Part shown: positions 58,701-64,000 of the stretch, piece by piece
How positions within the stretch are numbered: the first letter of the stretch is position 1
Layout: every line of letters starts with the position of its first letter
NCBI GenBank assembly: GCA_034008185.1
Contig: CM067086.1
Span: forward strand, 65,456,286-65,520,285
Origin: Gorsachius magnificus
Lineage: Eukaryota; Chordata; Aves; Pelecaniformes; Ardeidae
Direction of reading: 5' to 3'
Length of the DNA: 64,000 bases
The notes under the pieces: generated by a model
Told to the model about the DNA's origin: nothing
What the model saw: the letters and a program-made list of their open reading frames with translations, nothing else
Database searches by the model: none
Translations under genes and position numbers: made by a program

Positions 58701-61700
58701 GTGATGGCCAGCAGCATTTCCCAGTCCTCCCCAGCTCTGGCACCAGGATGGAGCTAATAACACTCCTGTCAGCCTTGCTTTGCTGCTGGTGGCCACAAAA
58801 TCGGTGCTGAGGAAGGTCTGAATGACCCAGTCTCTCCCCAGGAGCTCCCTGCCCTGGAAAGCTGCAAGGCTGAAGCTCCACATGGTCATTGCTCTTCCAA
58901 CTCAAACCACTGTTGCCTCGAGTGCAGTGGCTGCTGTTTTGACCTTTCCCCAAGGAACAGGAGGGCCAACTCCTGCTCCAGGAGGCTCGTAGCCCATCTC
59001 CCCTCACCAGCCATGGCCCAAGATCACTTCTGTTCCTCCCCTCTGGACTCTGTCCAAGTTGCTTACAATGTTTTGAAGCCCCAATCTGGACACAGTGCTT
59101 CCCCTCATGCCTGGTACGAGCACACAAGGCAGGACAACTCCCTGCCAGGGCTCACATGTGACTCTCTTTATAATAAATCCCCAAATTAATTTTTTCTTCA
59201 GTGCCACATTGGTCTTAGGCTGCGATTTGCTCTGCTTTCACAACCTGGCCCCCAATGCCGCTGCTTCCCCATCTCTTCTCCATTTTACACTTGTGTGTCT
59301 AATTTTTTCCTCCTAGCTGTACAGAGAAGCCCTGGGCCTTGAGGACTTGTATCTGCTCATTTCTGACCTCAGTTCTTCAGGGTCATTTGGGATTCCTGTA
59401 CAGAATTTCTGATCTCTGCCCCTCTCCAAGCTCCACAGCAGGCAGGCATACCAGCTCAGTATCTCATCCAACCAAGCACGAGAAGGCAAATGGAAGAGAT
59501 TAAATGACCTGAATACCAAGGACTTCTTGTATTTCAGCCCTTCAAAACTCCAAACCTCTGTAAAATATGATCCTGCCCTGTTGTCCCAGCGTGTGGCTGA
59601 AATGAGGCTAAGACAGAATTTGGGACTTCCCCAAGTGGGGATGGGGGGGGGTAAAAGGGAGACTTGTCTACCTCCTGGGATCTCAGCTAAGTAGTGAGTT
59701 GTAACCAGACTCTGTGCCATTAAGCAGGCCCTTTTTAGGAGCTGGGAAGACGTGAGGACCTTGAGGATGTGGGATTCCCATCAGAGACCAATGAATGCTA
59801 AGACAGGATTTTGCCAAAGTTGGGTGACTGAGGGACTTCTTAGACCCTCACTCCTCCAGCAGCTCACGACCAGCAACCAGCCAAGGTCAACCCAAGCACC
59901 CATCCCACAAGAGGTGGGAACCATCTGCTCGTTTGGGGACTTGCCAACAGGAGCCACAGGACACTCACCAGGACCCTGCTGCATCACCCTAGGGGAAAAA
60001 GCAAAGAGTAGGACCATTTTAAAGCAAAAATACCTCCCTGGGTGAACGTGGCCATGGGTTGACCATGGCCATTAGCACAAGACTTTCCATCCCCATTCCT
60101 GACAGCACCAGCCTGGGGGATAAAGTGTCTTTTCCTTGGCATGCATCAGGCCAAGCCCCAGTGATGGAAGTGGCAGAACATTTTGGCATGTGGAGTCAGC
60201 GGCCAGCTCAGGAAGGGGCCGGTTAGCCCCTAGACATCCCTCAGGACAGTCGAGTAAGGAACCATCTTCTTTCACTTTTTATGAGATTGATATGCTTTGA
60301 AATTAGTAACCCTCCATTAGCTCTCCAAATAGTTCTGAATCATTAAGGTCAGTACATCTGCACTCCTCCAAATGAGCTTTTACCTGAATTAGCATCTCAA
60401 AGAGACAGGACTCCCTTCCCTGTTTTTAATTCCAGCGTCTTGCTGCACATCAGGATGGTTTTGGTGGCCAATCCAAGCCCCGCATCCCAAATACATTCAG
60501 GGTAACCTGCTGGCTTGTTTAAAATGTTCTTTTCCCTTCCCATTCTTTACTAAATGCCTATTATATTAATGTTTAAAATCCATTTAAGTTCATCATGGGT
60601 GGCTTTGTGAAAAGACACCGGCTCCATCATTGTAATTAGATGATTTATTGCCCTCTCGTGGTGACACACGCTAACTAGAGAAGCTGTGATTTAAATTGGA
60701 TGATCCTTCCAAGAGTGTTTGAGTGAGAAATAAAGGGAGAATTATTAATACTATTAGAGAGCAGCGGCATATACGTGTGAGGGATATACTGTGCTAGAAG
60801 AGGGATTAGCCAAAACTTGCTGGTTTGCAGCTGAGCTCTGCTTTCGCGGGTGTCCGGCCCAACATGGGATCAACATCTCCCGTCAGCCAGAGCTGTGAGC
60901 GGGGCAAGGTGCTGGCACAGCGATGAGCACGTCATAAAAACCAACATGTTAGCCAAAATCACTGGGTCTAGAGTGGGAAACCATGGGGAAACCTCCACCC
61001 TGGGATTTACTGCTCCAGCCCAGCCAAGCGTCCTGGCTCTGCCCCACGAATGGGGCCATCTCTGCCCTCCCTCCCTTTCAGAGGCTGTTGGCCAAAGGAA
61101 GAAGTGAAGGGGTTTAATTTTTTTTTTAATTGAAATTTTGGTTCCTTTCTTCTCCCTGCTGATTAAAATACATTAAGCGCTACCTGGGTTACAAACCTTC
61201 CCTTTGAGCATGCAACCCTCCTCGTCCCCACTCTTGGGAAAGCTAGATGACTCCCAAAGTTAACCCACTGTAAGATGATTTCCCACCAGTGAGGTGAATC
61301 CACATTACCATTTTTCTCTGATTTAATTAAAAAAACAGGCAGGTCTGAACTGCAATAATTTGGTATAAAACCCAAGTATAGACCTAGCCTGGAGCTGTTA
61401 TTCAAATGTCTGGGTTAATACAGTGTAAAACCGTGAGCACATCCTCTTATGATGGGGCTTAAATCTTTTAAGAGTGGCTTATATCAATCTAGTTTAAGTC
61501 AATTCCTCACCAAGTTAAGCTAAATTGAAAGAAGCACTCAGACCCCAAACACAGAGCCGGTGTTACCTAATCTCTTTGCACACAGCAATGGCTTCAGCCA
61601 GGTGCCTGCCGGCACAGTGGGAGGAGACAGGGTACTGGGGAGCCTTGCCCAGACCCAACTGAGTACCAGGGCAGAAAGTTTCCCAATTTGATCCTTACTG

Positions 61701-64000
61701 CTCTTTGCAAACACAGGTGCCCCCTCTCAAAGGTCCTCTTTCTTTGCTGGAGGCCATGGCATGGTCATGTCCTTGCAGAGGTCTCCAGTTGACCATGCCT
61801 TTGCAATGAGCGTTCATCCCCAAATCATAAGCATCTGCTCTTTAAACTTGGGAGAAAATCTCTAACGTTGGGCTGGTCCAAAGCAGAGTACAAGGCTAAA
61901 AACCAGCAAGAAATGGTTTCCTTGCAGGAGGTAACTGCCCCAACAGAAGAGCCAGACACTGTGAATGGATGCCCTGTGACCACCAAATAGTGTGTGCAGT
62001 TGGGGACTTTCTAGCGGTAAAGGAAAAATAAAGAAAAAAGCTTTTCTCCTACCTGGCACAAAACCTGGAGGCCACACACCGGCTTCATGCCCAATTGCAT
62101 GAGCTTTGCCATCAAACTGGGGTTGCGCTGGCTGGCAGGAGGCCCAGGAGCTCCCGTCAGGACCATCGTGACCTGCACAGAGGTAAACTTCTTTGCGGTA
62201 ACTAAATAAAGCCAAGCCTTGATTTTTGGCATAGTCATTATGAAGCTCCTTGGTTGGGTCCCACGAGCACATGGGCCATCAGCCTCAGATGCACCGGCAG
62301 CCTTCATCTCTGGCCTCCTCACCCCCCAGGATTCCCCACCTCGGTGCTAAGCAGCACCTTTCCAAAAGACAGAGGCAACCCCAAATGTTGTGACCGCCAA
62401 ACGCTGCCTTAACTTGTGTTCAGCCACAAAGACCTCCTGCCCTTTGCATCCCCTACCAACAACAGGGAGGAAACTTGAAGTCACTGCTGGTGAACTCATC
62501 AAAATCCCTTGGGAGATCCTCAGGAGATTCAATAGACACCATTTTGAGTGTTCCTGTTCCCACAGAACTGGAGTTACTCTTTGGGCTGAACAAAAGCCAG
62601 TTTTTAATCCATCTCATGTGCACTCGCTCACATTTGGGTGAGCGATAATTGTGAATATAAAGCCATATGGAAAAAATAGCCCTCTGCAGAGTGATGCAGA
62701 GCAAGAAACCTGCTGCTGAGTACTTTGAAGACCACTAAATAAATAAGAAGTCATTACAGACAGACACACCACTGAAATACAGAGATTAATGAACCGACTC
62801 CTCTACCTCCATGGCAGAAAAAGGCTGGGGCTGGGGGGGAAGCTATGGCAGGACCAAAATCCTGGCTGTAATGAGCTGGAAGGTGGTTTTCCTGCAAGTT
62901 TTGCGTGCAATCAGCCAAAAGGACCAACCTGTAACTAAAAAACATCCCAGGCTACCCTGCAGCCCTGCTCGATGCTCCCACGACGCACAGTTATCCTTAA
63001 GGCTCTTCAGGCTGGCACTTGGGAAAGGAGCATCATTTACCTGCAGAAACAACACCCTTTAAAGAAAGAGGGTTATTCTTGTTCTCTCCTAGGGCCCAAA
63101 AGGCATCTTGTGGGTTTTTTCCCGGGTGATGCTCTCTCTCCTGGGCAGCGGGGACCTGGCCGAGCATCCCTGCGCCGGCCAGGCTTGGGCATTAGGTGGC
63201 AGCAGCCCCCCGGGATGGAGGGGCCCGAGCAGCCGCAGCCCCTCCGCCCCGAGCACCCAGCCCCTTCCCCTGCACCGGCCAAGGACCCAGGTACCGGTTT
63301 TAGGTCATTTCTGCAGACCAGAGGGTTTTGCTCGTATTGTGCATTACAGAGCGGCAGCGAATATTGGACGTGGGCGGTGAATACGAATTTATTCTGGAAA
63401 GAAGCTTTAGGCTGTCAGCGTTATCCCGGGTGCGTTGCTGGCCGTGGCCTCCAGAGCATCTTTGGGATTGATTCCAAAGCAGCTCTACCCCCATCCCAGG
63501 CTGAGGCTGGAAAAGAAGGGGCTCCCCAGGAGCACCGGATGGTGCTGAGCACGGCTCCTGCAGGTGGTGGTTCCACCAGTCCGTAAAGAGATGCAAGGTC
63601 ACCTCCTTGTTCCACCCAGAGAAGTCATCTGCTGGGAAAAAACACAGGAAAAACATTGCTTTTTATAGTACAGGTTAAGGCCAACGTTCAATTTGGGATG
63701 GTGGGGTGCAGTGTGGGGGCATTGGGACACACTACTGTAAGCAAAACTTTTGGAAGCAATTTGCAGGAGGAAAAGCAATGCTCCACCTCCAGACATGATT
63801 TGGGGCTAACCAGTCTGGATCCCACTGCGTTCTGGTGCCACCGGCACCGACACACCACAAGTACCCTCACCCCCGGAGACCCTACGGCAGCAAAACAGGT
63901 AATTCCCTTAAACCAACTGGCCAAAGAGGGATGCTCTGTGAAGAAATCCCCACGGCTTTTCAGCTTCATGGATGGTGTTAGGAGATGCGGGGGGTGCTTT
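55744..64000. other. Intergenic stretch to window end
   Basis: No transposon, RNA gene or recognised protein exon. The longest open frame (62972-63586, plus) is GC-driven and not recognised. Pyrimidine-rich low complexity occurs at about 57428-57462 and C-runs at 57838. Unique AT-rich blocks at 57660-58030 and 60560-60790 may be conserved regulatory DNA. Confidence 0.5.
57660..58030. promoter_or_regulatory. Candidate conserved non-coding element
   Basis: Unique sequence with paired CATAACAAGAACAAATCCC and CTTCTTGTTACAAGGGG motifs (ACAA cores facing both ways, SOX-like), TAATCC at 57737 and GGATCAATCC. A C-run at about 57838 divides it. Regulatory function is only inferred. Confidence 0.25.

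Noticed and set aside
62972..63586. 204-codon plus-strand open frame
   Set aside because: Pro/Gly/Ala-rich from local GC content, with no domain or conserved motif recognised.

Overview
The window reads as vertebrate nuclear DNA, most likely from a bird. It holds about eleven CR1 LINE fragments with the usual 5'-truncation and ATTCTATG-type 3' tail, two solo LTRs of an avian ERVL-like family, no SINEs of mammalian type, a CpG island and widely spaced small exons with consensus splice sites. Species cannot be named from sequence alone.

Region 1 (about 1-26.8 kb) is the 5' half of a minus-strand gene that I identify as TMEM260, an ER protein O-mannosyltransferase with a DUF2723 / GT-C type fold. 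Four consecutive coding exons are visible: exon 5 at 1417-1530, exon 4 at 4214-4391, exon 3 at 19555-19706 and a 32-bp exon 2 at 20439-20470. Every junction is AG/GT and all phases join, giving about 158 residues. Exon numbers follow the human gene as I remember it. The 3' exons lie left of the window. The first coding exon could not be found. A CpG island at about 26.0-26.8 kb is the likely promoter, and a perfect 63-bp minisatellite sits beside it. The 15-kb intron 3 carries CR1 fragments only in its left part. From about 11.4 to 31.1 kb no transposable element is recognisable, and several AT-rich, TAAT-rich stretches there look like conserved non-coding DNA.

Region 2 (about 26.8-64 kb) appears to be intergenic. 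In human the order is PELI2-TMEM260-OTX2, so this side should face PELI2, but no PELI2 exon was recognised. It contains two solo LTRs in opposite orientations, each with a perfect 5-bp target duplication (31095-31648 minus, 45183-45758 plus), six CR1 copies, minisatellites, candidate regulatory blocks and two unassigned exon-like segments.

The most interesting object is at 54754-55743. It is an intronless, full-length, uninterrupted copy of ribosomal protein S8 (208 codons) that begins at a 5'TOP-like cap site, ends about 30 bp after its AATAAA, has no poly(A) tail and is fused directly to the 3' 278 bp of a CR1 element. This is the structure expected if the CR1 reverse transcriptase started on CR1 RNA and switched template onto RPS8 mRNA. 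Its frame is open, but several strongly conserved residues have changed, so it is probably a pseudogene that may or may not be transcribed.
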